This document shows, piece after piece, positions 35,553 to 44,312 of a stretch of DNA of 64,000 bases. The stretch spans positions 8,385 to 72,384 of the forward strand of contig JBHJOC010000034.1 of NCBI GenBank assembly GCA_050330095.1. The letters run 5' to 3'. Source of the stretch: JBCBWG01 sp036804185. GTDB lineage: Bacteria; Pseudomonadota; Alphaproteobacteria; Rhizobiales; Hyphomicrobiaceae. Both the position numbers and the translations under genes were made by a program. Each line of letters starts with the position of its first letter. The first letter of the stretch is position 1. The notes below the pieces were generated by a model. That model had not been told where the DNA came from, ran no database searches, and saw nothing but the letters and a program-made list of their open reading frames with translations.

Positions 35553-37925
35553 ATGCCGCGACGATCGACACGCAAGGCCCCAATGACCAGAGATCGCGGT
35601 GAACTGCCGACGCGCGACCAGATTCTCGATTTCCTCGCCAGCCGTGACGACACTGTTGGAAAGCGCGAGATCGCCAAGGCGTTCGGGGTGCAGGGGGATC
35701 GGCGGGTTCTGCTGAAAGCCCTACTGGCCGAGATGGTGGAGGAGGGCTTGATCTCTGGCGGCAAGCGTGACCTTCGCCAGGCAGGGGCTCCAGGCAACGT
35801 GGCGGTGCTCGAGATCGTCGACCAGGATGGCGATGGCGAGTTGATCGCAGAGCCGATCCAGTGGGACACGCGAGACGGACCGCGGCCACGGGTCTGGATC
35901 TCGGCGCACCCGGGAGAGGAACTCACGCCTCCGGGACACGCACGCACAGGCAAGCGGAGCGATGCGGCCAGCACTGTCCAGACGATCGGCATGGGCGACC
36001 GCGTCCTTGCCCGGATCAGCCGCAACGCCGACGCCCACAGCGCGCCGGGCGGAGCAGCATTCGTCGGCCGTCCGATCAAGCGGCTGCCGCGCGAGAAGGA
36101 TCGACTGGTCGGAATTTACCGGCGGACGAATTCGGGCGGCGGTCTTGTCGCCTCGGTCGACCGCAAGTCGCAGACCGAGTGGGTCGTGCCGCGCGACGCG
36201 GCCGGCGACGCCAAGGACGGCGACCTCGTGCGTTTCGATCTCGTCCGAAAGGGGCGCTTCCACACGCCACAAGCCCGGATCGTCGAGGTCCTCGGCAACC
36301 CCGCGGATCAGCGCCAGATCAGCCTGATCGCAGTGCACGCGCACGCCATCCCCGATGCCTTTCCGGAGAGCGTACTGGATGAACTCGCAACGCTGCCACC
36401 GCTCGACGAGCGCGGTCGCGTTGATCTCACGGATCTCGCGCTGGTTACGATCGACCCTGAAGATGCGCGCGACCACGATGACGCGGTTCATGCCAAGCGC
36501 GACGACGATCCCTCGAACCCAGGTGGCTTTATCGTCACCGTGGCAATCGCCGACGTCTCGCACTACGTCCGGCCCGGGACCCGGCTCGACCGGGAGGCAC
36601 GGCGTCGGGGAAACTCGTGCTATTTTCCGGACCGCGTCGTTCCCATGCTGCCGGAACGCATCTCCAACGACCTTTGCTCGCTGATCGAGGCCGAGACGCG
36701 CCCGACGCTCGCCGTCCGGATGACGTTCGATGCCCAGGGGCATAAGCGGCGCCATGCGTTCGTCCGCGGCCTGATGCGATCTGCCGCAAAGCTCACCTAT
36801 GCGCAGGCGCAAGCTGCGTTTGAAGGGCGCCTCGATGCAAAGACCGCACCGATTGCTGAAACGGTGCTTGTGCCGCTGCTCGCGGCCTATCGCTGCCTTG
36901 CCGCTCAGCGCGACCGGCGTGGCCCGCTGGACCTCGATCTGCCAGAGCGCAGGATCCGGCTCGATGACACGGGTCGCGTGCGCGACGTTGTTGTGCCTGA
37001 GCGCCTCGAAGCCCACCGGCTGATTGAAGAGTTCATGATCCAGGCCAATGTCGCAGCGGCAGAGGCACTCGAAGAGCGCAGGGCAGCGCTCGTCTACCGC
37101 GTGCACGACCAGCCGTCGCCTGAGAAACTGCAAGGGCTCAGAGAGTTTCTGGAGACGCTGAACCTTTCACTGCCTCAAGCCAACATTCTGCGTCCGCAAC
37201 ACATCAACGGGGTGCTGGCCCGGGCGCGCGAACTTCCCGTGCCACAGCTTGTCAGTGAAGTGGTTCTGAGAGCCCAAAGCCAAGCAGTCTACGATGTTAG
37301 CAACATCGGCCACTTCGGGCTCAACCTGAAGCGGTACGCACACTTCACCTCACCCATCAGACGTTATGCCGATCTTCTCGTGCATCGAGCCCTGATCGCG
37401 GCGTTGCGCCTTGGACCTGACGGTGAGGTCAGCGCCGACGTCCAAAGCCTGAGGGAGACAGCGGAACACATCTCGATGACCGAGCGGCGCGCGATGGCCG
37501 CCGAGCGTGAGACCGTTGACCGGCTGATCGCCTCATTCCTTGCCGAGCGCGTGGGTGCGACGTTCTCCGCCCGCGTGTCGGGCGTCATCAAGTCGGGGGT
37601 GTTCGTCAGGCTCACCGAGACTGGCGCAGATGGCTTCATCCCAGCGAGCACGCTCGCGCCAGGGGAGTATTTTGAGCACATTGAAGCAAGCCATGCCATG
37701 GTGTCGCGGGAGACAGGACGTGGCTATCGGCTCGGCGATCCGGTCGACGTGCGACTGGCGGAAGCGATACCCATGCTTGGAATGTTGCGCTTCGAGATGT
37801 TGAGCGAAGGCGTAAAGCTCCCGCTTGTCCTCCAGAAGGGGTATCGCGGCCAAACACGCTTCGGGCGTGGGCAGCGCGGCGTGGGACACGGCGGCACCAG
37901 CCGGCCGCGCGGGCCCCGGCGGTAA
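35553..37925 (+). CDS. rnr: Ribonuclease R
   Basis: This 790-residue 3'-5' exoribonuclease has an N-terminal winged-helix segment, cold-shock-like domains, and the RNB catalytic domain beginning at about residue 300 with DPEDARDHDDAVHA. Further RNB motifs are DVSHYVRPG, YFPDRVVPMLPERISNDLCSL and ALVYRVHDQPSPEK, and FTSPIRRYADLLVHR. A C-terminal S1 domain (GATFSARVSGVIKSGVFVRL) and a basic Gly/Arg tail end the protein. The length matches RNase R. It degrades structured RNA. It follows topA in the order conserved in Hyphomicrobiales. Confidence 0.96.
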   Translation: MPRRSTRKAPMTRDRGELPTRDQILDFLASRDDTVGKREIAKAFGVQGDRRVLLKALLAEMVEEGLISGGKRDLRQAGAPGNVAVLEIVDQDGDGELIAEPIQWDTRDGPRPRVWISAHPGEELTPPGHARTGKRSDAASTVQTIGMGDRVLARISRNADAHSAPGGAAFVGRPIKRLPREKDRLVGIYRRTNSGGGLVASVDRKSQTEWVVPRDAAGDAKDGDLVRFDLVRKGRFHTPQARIVEVLGNPADQRQISLIAVHAHAIPDAFPESVLDELATLPPLDERGRVDLTDLALVTIDPEDARDHDDAVHAKRDDDPSNPGGFIVTVAIADVSHYVRPGTRLDREARRRGNSCYFPDRVVPMLPERISNDLCSLIEAETRPTLAVRMTFDAQGHKRRHAFVRGLMRSAAKLTYAQAQAAFEGRLDAKTAPIAETVLVPLLAAYRCLAAQRDRRGPLDLDLPERRIRLDDTGRVRDVVVPERLEAHRLIEEFMIQANVAAAEALEERRAALVYRVHDQPSPEKLQGLREFLETLNLSLPQANILRPQHINGVLARARELPVPQLVSEVVLRAQSQAVYDVSNIGHFGLNLKRYAHFTSPIRRYADLLVHRALIAALRLGPDGEVSADVQSLRETAEHISMTERRAMAAERETVDRLIASFLAERVGATFSARVSGVIKSGVFVRLTETGADGFIPASTLAPGEYFEHIEASHAMVSRETGRGYRLGDPVDVRLAEAIPMLGMLRFEMLSEGVKLPLVLQKGYRGQTRFGRGQRGVGHGGTSRPRGPRR

Positions 37926-37992
37926 GGTCTGCGGCGAAGGGCATGGAGTGCCGGGCTTGACGCATACCCCGGACGCGTGTGTCTCTCTCGCC

Positions 37993-38433
37993 ATGCCAAT
38001 CATCATCGAAACGAGCGAAGCCACCAAGCACGCCGACGCGACCCGATCATGGACCGAGGCCATGGCGCGCGGTGCCCGGCTCACGTGCCCGGCATGCGGC
38101 CAGGGCGCTCTGATCCAGGGTTTCCTGACGGTCAACCCCGAGTGCCCGTCTTGTGGCGAAGAGTTGCACCACCATCGCGCTGACGACGCACCGCCCTATT
38201 TCACGATTTTCATCGTGGGGCACGTCGTACTGGCTGGTGTTCTGGCGCTCGAACAGACGTCGCCGCCACCAATCTGGGTCCACATGGTCATCTGGCTGCC
38301 GTTGACCGTGCTGCTCTGCGCACTCGTTCTACCCCGGATCAAGGGCGCGCTCATCGGGCTGCAGTGGGCACACAGGATGCACGGGTTCGGGGATTCCGCA
38401 GACGATCCGAGCGCACCAGACACGCGGCCTTGA
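37993..38433 (+). CDS. DUF983 membrane protein
   Basis: This 146-residue protein has an N-terminal zinc-ribbon-like part (CPACGQGALIQGFL and CPSCGEELHH, about residues 33-60) followed by two transmembrane segments (about residues 75-115). This is the DUF983 layout. ATG 37993 was chosen; longer frames overlap rnr. The function is unknown. The gene lies between rnr and the Nudix gene, its usual place in the block. Confidence 0.85.
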   Translation: MPIIIETSEATKHADATRSWTEAMARGARLTCPACGQGALIQGFLTVNPECPSCGEELHHHRADDAPPYFTIFIVGHVVLAGVLALEQTSPPPIWVHMVIWLPLTVLLCALVLPRIKGALIGLQWAHRMHGFGDSADDPSAPDTRP

Positions 38434-38534
38434 CGTCGCGGCCACGACCGCAGTCATGCGACCCTGGTCGCTTGCTCGTCCGGCCCGCTTGACCGCGAGA
38501 TCAGGCGCAAGGTGCGCAGATCAGAGGATCCGAG

Positions 38535-39308
38535 ATGACCGAGACTACTCCGATGCCCAAAGCTGCGCCCGTTTCGCCGCAGGAGCCGGTGGATGCCGCT
38601 TCGCTCGTGATCGTCGACGATAGCGATCATGGTGAACTGAGAGTACTCATGGGGCAACGATCGGCGCGCCAGACGTTCATGCCTGACAGGTTCGTCTTTC
38701 CCGGTGGGCGGGTAGAGCCGGATGATCTCGCAGTTGCTTTCTGCCCCGAGGCTGATTTGGCGGCCATCGAACTGCGAAAGCTCCAGCTGCGGATGTTGGG
38801 CACCGCAAGCGATGTGCGTGCGCGGGCTCTTGGGCTCGCGAGTGTTCGTGAGTGCGCCGAGGAGGCCGGCGTGATCGTTGGATCATTGCTGCCGGCTGGC
38901 ATGCCTCCGGAGAGTGGAGGCAGCAGCCCAGCGAGCACGCAGCCAGCGGCGTTCCAACCCAGTTGGTGTGCGGGCTACGCGCCACGCCTCGCGCCTCTCA
39001 CCTATTTCGCGCGTGCCATCACACCGCCTGGTCGCACGCGACGGTTCGATACGCGGTTCTTTGCGTTACGACGTTGCGATATCGCTGCCGAGACGGGTTC
39101 CGACGACGGTGAATTGCGCAACCTGGATTGGTATGCGCTGTCGGCTATCGAGCGGTTGAACCTTGCGCCGATCACGCGTGCGATACTGCGCGAATTGCTT
39201 GATCGGCTGAATGCCGGCGCGCTTGAGCCATCTCGGCTGGCCGTGCCCTTCTATCACCAGGACGGCGACGCGTTCGTTCGTGAGCTCCTGGACATTGCGT
39301 CTGACTAG
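38535..39308 (+). CDS. Nudix hydrolase (NUDT19-like)
   Basis: This 257-residue protein contains the Nudix motif in divided form: FVFPGGRVEPDD near residue 55 and ASVRECAEEAGVIVGS near residue 105, with an inserted segment between the two parts as in NUDT19-like proteins. The catalytic REcaEEaG residues are present. It would hydrolyse a nucleoside diphosphate linked to another moiety, for instance a CoA derivative; the substrate is not clear. ATG 38535 has AGAGGA upstream. Confidence 0.88.
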   Translation: MTETTPMPKAAPVSPQEPVDAASLVIVDDSDHGELRVLMGQRSARQTFMPDRFVFPGGRVEPDDLAVAFCPEADLAAIELRKLQLRMLGTASDVRARALGLASVRECAEEAGVIVGSLLPAGMPPESGGSSPASTQPAAFQPSWCAGYAPRLAPLTYFARAITPPGRTRRFDTRFFALRRCDIAAETGSDDGELRNLDWYALSAIERLNLAPITRAILRELLDRLNAGALEPSRLAVPFYHQDGDAFVRELLDIASD

Positions 39309-39310
39309 TT

Positions 39311-39383
39311 GTGGTGCGTCACGCACGCTTGGTCCCCACCCTCGCCAGTCTTGCCTGCCAAGCGCTAGTGACGAAAACAGCAC
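39311..39383. repeat. Palindromic element, type C copy 2 (73 bp)
   Basis: It begins GTGGTGCGTCACGCACGC and ends CTAGTGACGAAAACAGCAC. The inner CGCTTGG (near 39327) faces CCAAGCG (near 39360). It starts 2 bases after the Nudix stop codon region and is followed by a type D element, as at 6709-6871. Confidence 0.8.
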
Positions 39384-39402
39384 GAGAAACATGACGTTGC
39401 TC

Positions 39403-39473
39403 GTGTTCCCTCTGTCTCCGACACTTGCTCAATCGGGCGCTGCAAAGGAAACCAAGTGTCCGAGACGGAACAC
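39403..39473. repeat. Palindromic element, type D copy 2 (71 bp)
   Basis: It begins GTGTTCCCTCTGTCTCCGAC and ends GTCCGAGACGGAACAC. The central ATCGGG block matches copy 1, and both copies are exactly 71 bp and follow a C element. Confidence 0.8.
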
Positions 39474-39549
39474 GAGGACCCGCTTTCCCTAGGTCGTCTG
39501 TCACCCTGGTCAAACGCCAAAACGAACGTCGGAATGCGAAGGGTACGAG
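39473..39549. repeat. Palindromic element, type A copy 3 (77 bp)
   Basis: It is in A(r) orientation: CGAGGACCCGCTTTCCCTAGG at the left and AAGGGTACGAG at the right. It overlaps the last base of the D element. A 13-base linker leads to a type B element. Confidence 0.8.
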
Positions 39550-39562
39550 CAACATATTGGAT

Positions 39563-39641
39563 CTAGGACCGCTTTTCGATCAGAAGTCCCTGGACGGCGG
39601 GTATTGCGGATGGTGCAGCGACTTCTGATCGGTGGTACTCG
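39563..39641. repeat. Palindromic element, type B copy 3 (79 bp)
   Basis: It is in B(f) orientation. It begins CTAGGACCGCTTTTCGATC, contains AGAAGTCCCTGG and GCAGCGACTTCT, and ends GGTGGTACTCG. It completes the A(r)-B(f) composite before rpmG. Confidence 0.85.
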
Positions 39642-39690
39642 AGCACCGCGATCGCCGCAAAAATGGCAAACTCATTCCACGCTCGCGTGC

Positions 39691-39718
39691 TTGACACCGG
39701 GGCCGTTCGGCGTACGTT
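39691..39718 (+). promoter_or_regulatory. Possible promoter for rpmG
   Basis: TTGACA (39691-39696) is followed after 16 bases by TACGTT (39713-39718). The -35 box is perfect, the -10 box is poor. The distance to the rpmG start (about 48 bases) is plausible. Confidence 0.4.
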
Positions 39719-39766
39719 GCGCGACCAATCATCGACCCGTGCACCGATCTTTCAAGGCCCAATGAG

Positions 39767-39934
39767 ATGGCGAAGCCTGTTACCCAGAAGATCAAGCTCC
39801 TCTCGACTGCGGGAACGGGGTACTTCTACGTCACGAAGAAGAATCCACGGAACCTGACAGAGAAGCTTTCCCTCAAGAAGTACGACCCAGTCGCGCGCAA
39901 GCACGTCGAATTCAAAGAATCCAAAATCAAATAG
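39767..39934 (+). CDS. rpmG: 50S ribosomal protein L33
   Basis: This 55-residue protein matches bacterial L33 (bL33): MAKPVTQKIKLLSTAGTGYF is the N-terminus and YDPVARKHVEFKESKIK the end. It lacks the CxxC pairs of the zinc-binding form, as usual in alphaproteobacteria. It is a component of the large ribosomal subunit. The gene is short and preceded by palindromic repeats. Between it and pleD lie 900 bases with no gene. Confidence 0.95.
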   Translation: MAKPVTQKIKLLSTAGTGYFYVTKKNPRNLTEKLSLKKYDPVARKHVEFKESKIK

Positions 39935-40175
39935 TCGACGCGCGCATTCGTAGATCACGAGCACAAGGAAATGGGTTTGGCCACCGACGCGTTGCGTTGG
40001 TGCTACCAATGCCATTGCTTATGCCGGCGTGAATTGTCCGACGGAGGGCCGATCGTTCGGGCCCTGCTGGCCGGTGCTGAGGTGGATCGAGGGACGCGAC
40101 GGCACCAACGGCTCGAGCGCACCCTCCGATCCGCCGGAATGGCCAATGCGGGTCACAGATCGAATGAAATCGCTC

Positions 40176-40251
40176 TAGTGCCCGCTTTCGGTAGGTCGTC
40201 CGTCAGACTCGTCAGACGAAGAAGCTCACTTACGAAAGCAAAGGGTACGAG
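40176..40251. repeat. Palindromic element, type A copy 4 (76 bp)
   Basis: It is in A(r) orientation: CTAGTGCCCGCTTTCGGTAGG at the left and AAAGGGTACGAG at the right. The middle part is more diverged than in other copies. Confidence 0.7.
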
Positions 40252-40264
40252 CAACAGATTGGAT

Positions 40265-40288
40265 CTCGTACCGCATCTCGATCAGAAG
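40265..40288. repeat. Truncated type B element
   Basis: Only the left arm of the B element is present: CTCGTACCGCATCTCGATCA followed by GAAG. At 40289 the sequence changes to unrelated DNA (GCGCCAGAGG), and no right arm is found downstream. The linker to the A element is 13 bases, the same as in intact composites. Confidence 0.7.
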
Positions 40289-40834
40289 GCGCCAGAGGTC
40301 GCGAGAAAGCTCGGCAGCGGGGTAAGTTCCGAACTGACCGCGTCCTCTGGCTTGCGCAGCTTGGGACCAAAGAGGGCGTAGGTCCCAATGCCCGCACCGC
40401 TGACGTTGACCTGAGCCAACTTCAGCGAGCGTTCAGGTTTGACAGGAGATGCGGCGGACCTGACTTCACCTGAACACTTCCTGAACGACGCCTCAGAAGG
40501 CGCCGTTTGGCTCGACACTTGCGTCTTGTCTGCGAAAAGGCAAGCCCCCAACGCCACCTCGCATCGACTAACCTAAACGCCTAACGTCCTGCGATATCAG
40601 CGCGACAATCAGGCAGCTCACGGGCCGTATGGCGTCGCAGTTGGGACGGAACATTGTTCGTTATACGGCGACAGCCGAAACGAGAAGCCTGCCCTTCTCG
40701 TCAAGATCGCACAATGGAACGCATCGCGAGGCGTGATGGGTGTTGCGATTCCACCCCAAGCGGCACGCTACGATCCCTGAACGTTTCGCAGGGATTGCCA
40801 CACTCCTATTGGCTTCGACCCCGACAAGTCCCGA

Positions 40835-42208
40835 TCAGGCCGCGTCGGCCATGACGCGATTGCGGCCATCTCGCTTTGCTGCGTACAAGGCGTTGTCAGC
40901 GCGCTTGAACAAGGTGTCAGGCGTGTCGTTGACAAATTCCAGGATTGCGATCCCAACGCTCGTCGTCACGTCGATCTGCACATTGTCTGGAAGCGAGAAT
41001 GGCTGTGCCGCGATGTTTTGTCGCAATCGTTCTGCAACAAGATATGCGTGCTGAAGATCTGTGTCAGGCATCACGAGGACAAATTCCTCGCCGCCGAAGC
41101 GACATGCCAGATCAACGCCGCGGGTGTTGGCGCGGAAGCGCTCAGAGAACTCGATTAGCACCTGATCGCCAGCATCATGACCGTACGTATCGTTGATCTT
41201 CTTGAAGTAATCGATGTCAGCGACGATCATCGCCAGCTGGGAGTCGTCGGATAAGGCGCGATCGATGAGGGTCTTGAGGTGCATCTCAAGGTATCGGCGG
41301 TTGTGCAGACCCGTGAGCGGGTCGATCACGGAAGCCTCGACGCTCTGCACCAGACGGCTCCTAAGAAATGCGGTGTGGCGCTTGCGTCTAATCTGCGTTC
41401 GCACCCGAACGAGCATTTCGTTCATGTCGATCGGCCGCATCAGATAGTCGTTGACGCCCAGATCGAGACCACGCAGCAGGCGCGCCTCATCGGTTGCATC
41501 GACCAGAATTATGATCGGCAGGTGTCGCAGACGCTCGATCGACCGGATCTGGCCACAGAGCCGCAAGCCATCGGCATCCTGCAAATTCAAGCTGACCAGA
41601 ATGACATCGAATTCGTCGGGCCCCTGCAGGGTTTCGATCGCATCGCTGACATGACACTCGACGACGGACTGGTGCACGCGCAGCAGGGCATCGGCCATCC
41701 GCTTCGATGTCCGAGCCTGATCTTCGACAACCATGATCCGACCGTTGGTCCCGAGGGCTTCCTCGCTATCGAGGAGCCTTGGCTCGAGGCCGAGTTGGCC
41801 ACTCGTCTCGGCGCGGAGCTTCATCTCGTCGTTGAGCAACTTCAAGCGAGCGAGATTTTTGACGCGCGTGATTAACGCGATGTCATCGACGGGCTTTGTC
41901 AGGAAGTCATCGGCGCCAGCCTCGAGGCCCTGCAGCTTGTCCTGCGGTTGGTCCAGCGCCGTGACCATGATCACGGGCACGTCTTCTGTCGACGGATCGG
42001 CTTTGAGCCGACGGCAGACCTCGAACCCGTCCATCCCGGGCATCATCACATCGAGGAGGACGACATCAACGCGCTCAACCGCACAAATGTCGAGGGCTTG
42101 CTGCCCGCTATAGGCGGCGATCGTTTCGAAGTACTCGGACTGCAACCGAGCCTCGAGCAGCTTCACGTTCGCCAGAAAATCGTCGACGACCAGAACGCGC
42201 GCAGTCAT
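40835..42208 (-). CDS. pleD: Response regulator diguanylate cyclase PleD
   Basis: This 457-residue protein has the PleD layout. The first receiver has phospho-acceptor D53 in VLLDVMMPG. The second, adaptor receiver (about residues 155-280: IMVVEDQARTSKRM, VNDYLMRPIDMNEML) appears degenerate. A GGEEF domain has its motif at residue 372 in CRFGGEEFVLVMPDT. An RxxD inhibitory site (RGVD) lies five residues before GGEEF. It makes cyclic di-GMP from GTP and controls pole development. The gene is 67 bases downstream of divK, on the same strand. Confidence 0.95.
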   Translation of the reverse strand: MTARVLVVDDFLANVKLLEARLQSEYFETIAAYSGQQALDICAVERVDVVLLDVMMPGMDGFEVCRRLKADPSTEDVPVIMVTALDQPQDKLQGLEAGADDFLTKPVDDIALITRVKNLARLKLLNDEMKLRAETSGQLGLEPRLLDSEEALGTNGRIMVVEDQARTSKRMADALLRVHQSVVECHVSDAIETLQGPDEFDVILVSLNLQDADGLRLCGQIRSIERLRHLPIIILVDATDEARLLRGLDLGVNDYLMRPIDMNEMLVRVRTQIRRKRHTAFLRSRLVQSVEASVIDPLTGLHNRRYLEMHLKTLIDRALSDDSQLAMIVADIDYFKKINDTYGHDAGDQVLIEFSERFRANTRGVDLACRFGGEEFVLVMPDTDLQHAYLVAERLRQNIAAQPFSLPDNVQIDVTTSVGIAILEFVNDTPDTLFKRADNALYAAKRDGRNRVMADAA

Positions 42209-42275
42209 GCTCGAACCTCAACTCCCCGAACCAGCCGCGTCAAGCCTCGGGCACAGACGGCTGACAAACCCACCT

Positions 42276-42680
42276 TCACCGGCATGCAAGCGCCACCCGT
42301 GGCGCGGAAAACCTGCGGATTGTCTCGATGAAGCTTCCGATCGAGATCGGCTTGGAGATGTAGGCTTCGCACCCACCCTGACGGATACGTTCCTCGTCCC
42401 CCCGCATGGCGAATGCAGTGACTGCAACGACGGGGATGTCGCAAAGTTCGTCATCCTGCTTGAGCCAGCGCGTCACCTCGAGACCGGATACTTCTGGAAG
42501 CTGTATGTCCATCAGGATCAGAGCCGGTTTGTGCTCGCGCGCAAGATCCACCGCGTCGACACCGTTTCGCGTCAGCACCGTCGAAAACCCATGCGCCTCG
42601 AGCAGGTCGTGAAAGAGCTTCATGTTAAGCTCGTTGTCTTCGACGATCAGCACGACCGGCCGTACTTGCTGTTGACCCAT
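42276..42680 (-). CDS. divK: Cell-cycle response regulator DivK
   Basis: This 134-residue single-domain receiver matches DivK: LIVEDNELNMKLFHDLLEAHG near the N-terminus, D58 in LILMDIQLPEVSG as phosphorylation site, and TAFAMRGDEERIRQGGCEAYISKPI. It has about 10 extra residues at both ends compared with Caulobacter DivK. It acts upstream of CtrA and PleD in the cell-cycle network. It lies directly ahead of pleD. Confidence 0.95.
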   Translation of the reverse strand: MGQQQVRPVVLIVEDNELNMKLFHDLLEAHGFSTVLTRNGVDAVDLAREHKPALILMDIQLPEVSGLEVTRWLKQDDELCDIPVVAVTAFAMRGDEERIRQGGCEAYISKPISIGSFIETIRRFSAPRVALACR

Positions 42681-43043
42681 GTCTGGTCTCCTGGCGCGTA
42701 TCGACGATTGACGACGATGCGGCTATCGCTCTGTCGGCGAACTGTTCCGGGTTGCATGCACCGATTCGAACCAATGGCCGAACCACACTTTGCGCGCTGT
42801 CTGGTCACCAACAGCTTAAGCTCGGCAGGTATTGCCAGCCGATCCGCCGGCCGCCCCTCAAACGCTGCGCGCGGCCACAATCCAGCGGACCACGGTGAGG
42901 GCCGCCCATGCGCCTTGCGATTTGTGACGTGGACGGATTGTTGGGGCGATCAGCGTTCAGTCTTCTTGGCCGCGTTTCGATTGGGCGCCGTCGGCAGCGA
43001 CCCACCAATCGACAACCGGCCCCTTGAAAGGTGTGCACGGACA
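42681..43043. other. Divergent promoter region between divK and DUF3572
   Basis: This 363-base region separates two divergent genes. It carries a GATTC (GANTC, CcrM-type) near 42760. A 39-codon frame with ATG 42908 is considered and rejected elsewhere. I see no clear promoter boxes or repeats. Confidence 0.5.
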
Positions 43044-43319
43044 ATGATGCTTACGGAAGCCGAGACAATCGCGCTTAATGCTCTCGCATTCCTGTCGAGC
43101 GAGCCAGACCGGCTTCGCGCGCTCTGCGAGGCAACGGGTCTCAGTCCTCGCGATCTTGCTTCGCGGGCAACGGATCCGGAGGTCCTCGTCGGCGTGCTCG
43201 ATGCAGTGCTGTCCGACGACAGCACGCTGCTTGTGTTCTGTGCGGACTTTGGCCTCAATCCAGAGCGCGTTCTTCCCGCTCGATACATTCTCGAGGGGCC
43301 ACAAGAGGAAGCGCCATGA
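43044..43319 (+). CDS. DUF3572 family protein
   Basis: This 91-residue protein is short and acidic: AETIALNALAFLSSEPDRLRALC at the N-terminus and LVFCADFGLNPERVLPARYILEG at the end. It matches the DUF3572 family found beside divK in Hyphomicrobiales. ATG 43044 or 43047 could be the start. Its last codon overlaps the ROK kinase start by 4 bases (ATGA), so translation of the two is probably coupled. The function is unknown. Confidence 0.8.
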   Translation: MMLTEAETIALNALAFLSSEPDRLRALCEATGLSPRDLASRATDPEVLVGVLDAVLSDDSTLLVFCADFGLNPERVLPARYILEGPQEEAP

Positions 43320-44272
43320 GCCTCCGGATCGGAGTTGATCTCGGCGGCACCAAGATCGCTGCCCGATGCCTGATGCCGACGGGGTTGTTTGGCCCGGAAT
43401 TTCGGGTCCCAACACCACGTCACGACTATGCTGCCACCATCAAGGCCATCGTCGAGCTCGTCGGCCAAGCCTCGCGCGTTTCTGTTGCGCCGGTTGAGCC
43501 TTACTCAGGTCGCGGCGCCAACCCTGGCGGCGGGTTCGGCGTACGTGTCGGCGTCGCGATCCCTGGATCCGAGGCTCCAGGTGGCGCACTGATCCAAAAC
43601 GCGAATTCGACCTGGCTCAACGGTCGCCCTTTCCGAACCGACCTAGAGGCTGCGCTCGGGTTGCCTGTCAGGCTCGCCAACGACGCCGATTGCTTCGCCC
43701 TCTCGGAAGCAACGGATGGTACCGCGCGCGGTGCCCGAACCATGGTTGGTCTGATCCTAGGGACGGGCTGCGGCGCTGGCATCGTGATCGAGGGCCGGCT
43801 GCTCAACGGGCCGCGCGGCACCGCGGGCGAATGGGGCCACACCCCGCTGCCGAACCCGACGGCCGACGAACAACCCGGCCCAATGTGCTGGTGTGGTCGT
43901 CGCGGCTGCCTCGAAACTTGGATTGCCGGGCCAGCGATCGCCCGCGATCACGAACAAGTGACGGGCGAAAGCCGCGACGTGACGGAAATCGTCTCGGCCG
44001 CTGAAGCCCGCGATCCGGCAGCGCGGGCGACGCTCCACCGTCATCTGCACCGCACGGCGCGCGGCCTTGCGGTGCTGACCAACATTCTCGACCCCGACGT
44101 GATCGTCATTGGCGGTGGCCTCTCGAACCTTCCCGGATTCTGCGACAACCTCGCCACCGCAATCGTCCCCCACATCTTTGCGAACGACCAGCGCGTGCGC
44201 ATCATCGGGCCAAAGTGGGGCGACGCCAGTGGCGCCCGTGGAGCGGCTTGGCTGTGGCCGACAGAGGGCTGA
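43316..44272 (+). CDS. ROK family sugar kinase
   Basis: This 318-residue protein has the ROK layout: the phosphate-binding DLGGTKIA near residue 10, NDADCFALSEA near 120, GLILGTGCGAGIVIEGRLLNG, and the zinc motif CWCGRRGCLETWI near residue 200 preceded by EWGHTP. It resembles fructokinase or N-acetylglucosamine kinase (Mak/NagK-like), but the substrate cannot be decided. It overlaps the DUF3572 gene by 4 bases. Confidence 0.9.
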   Translation: MSLRIGVDLGGTKIAARCLMPTGLFGPEFRVPTPRHDYAATIKAIVELVGQASRVSVAPVEPYSGRGANPGGGFGVRVGVAIPGSEAPGGALIQNANSTWLNGRPFRTDLEAALGLPVRLANDADCFALSEATDGTARGARTMVGLILGTGCGAGIVIEGRLLNGPRGTAGEWGHTPLPNPTADEQPGPMCWCGRRGCLETWIAGPAIARDHEQVTGESRDVTEIVSAAEARDPAARATLHRHLHRTARGLAVLTNILDPDVIVIGGGLSNLPGFCDNLATAIVPHIFANDQRVRIIGPKWGDASGARGAAWLWPTEG

Positions 44273-44312
44273 GCCCGCCACGCCCTTCATGCTCCTCCAA
44301 AAAGATTTCGCT

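Larger units (their letters stand above)
39935..40834. other. Long intergenic region between rpmG and pleD
   Basis: The 900 bases downstream of rpmG hold one type A repeat (40176-40251) and a truncated type B (40265-40288). The frames in this stretch overlap the repeats or have unusual composition, so I accept no gene. The rest, especially 40300-40830, shows nothing I can identify. Confidence 0.55.

Noticed and set aside
39971..40381. 136-residue plus-strand frame between rpmG and pleD
   Set aside because: It runs through the type A and B repeats and has no recognisable domain or good ribosome binding site.
42908..43027. 39-codon frame starting MRLAICDVDGLL with a GAGGG-like site, resembling the beginning of a HAD phosphatase
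   Set aside because: It ends after 39 residues in an Arg-rich stretch, has no HAD body, and lies in a promoter region between divergent genes. The resemblance covers only about 12 residues.
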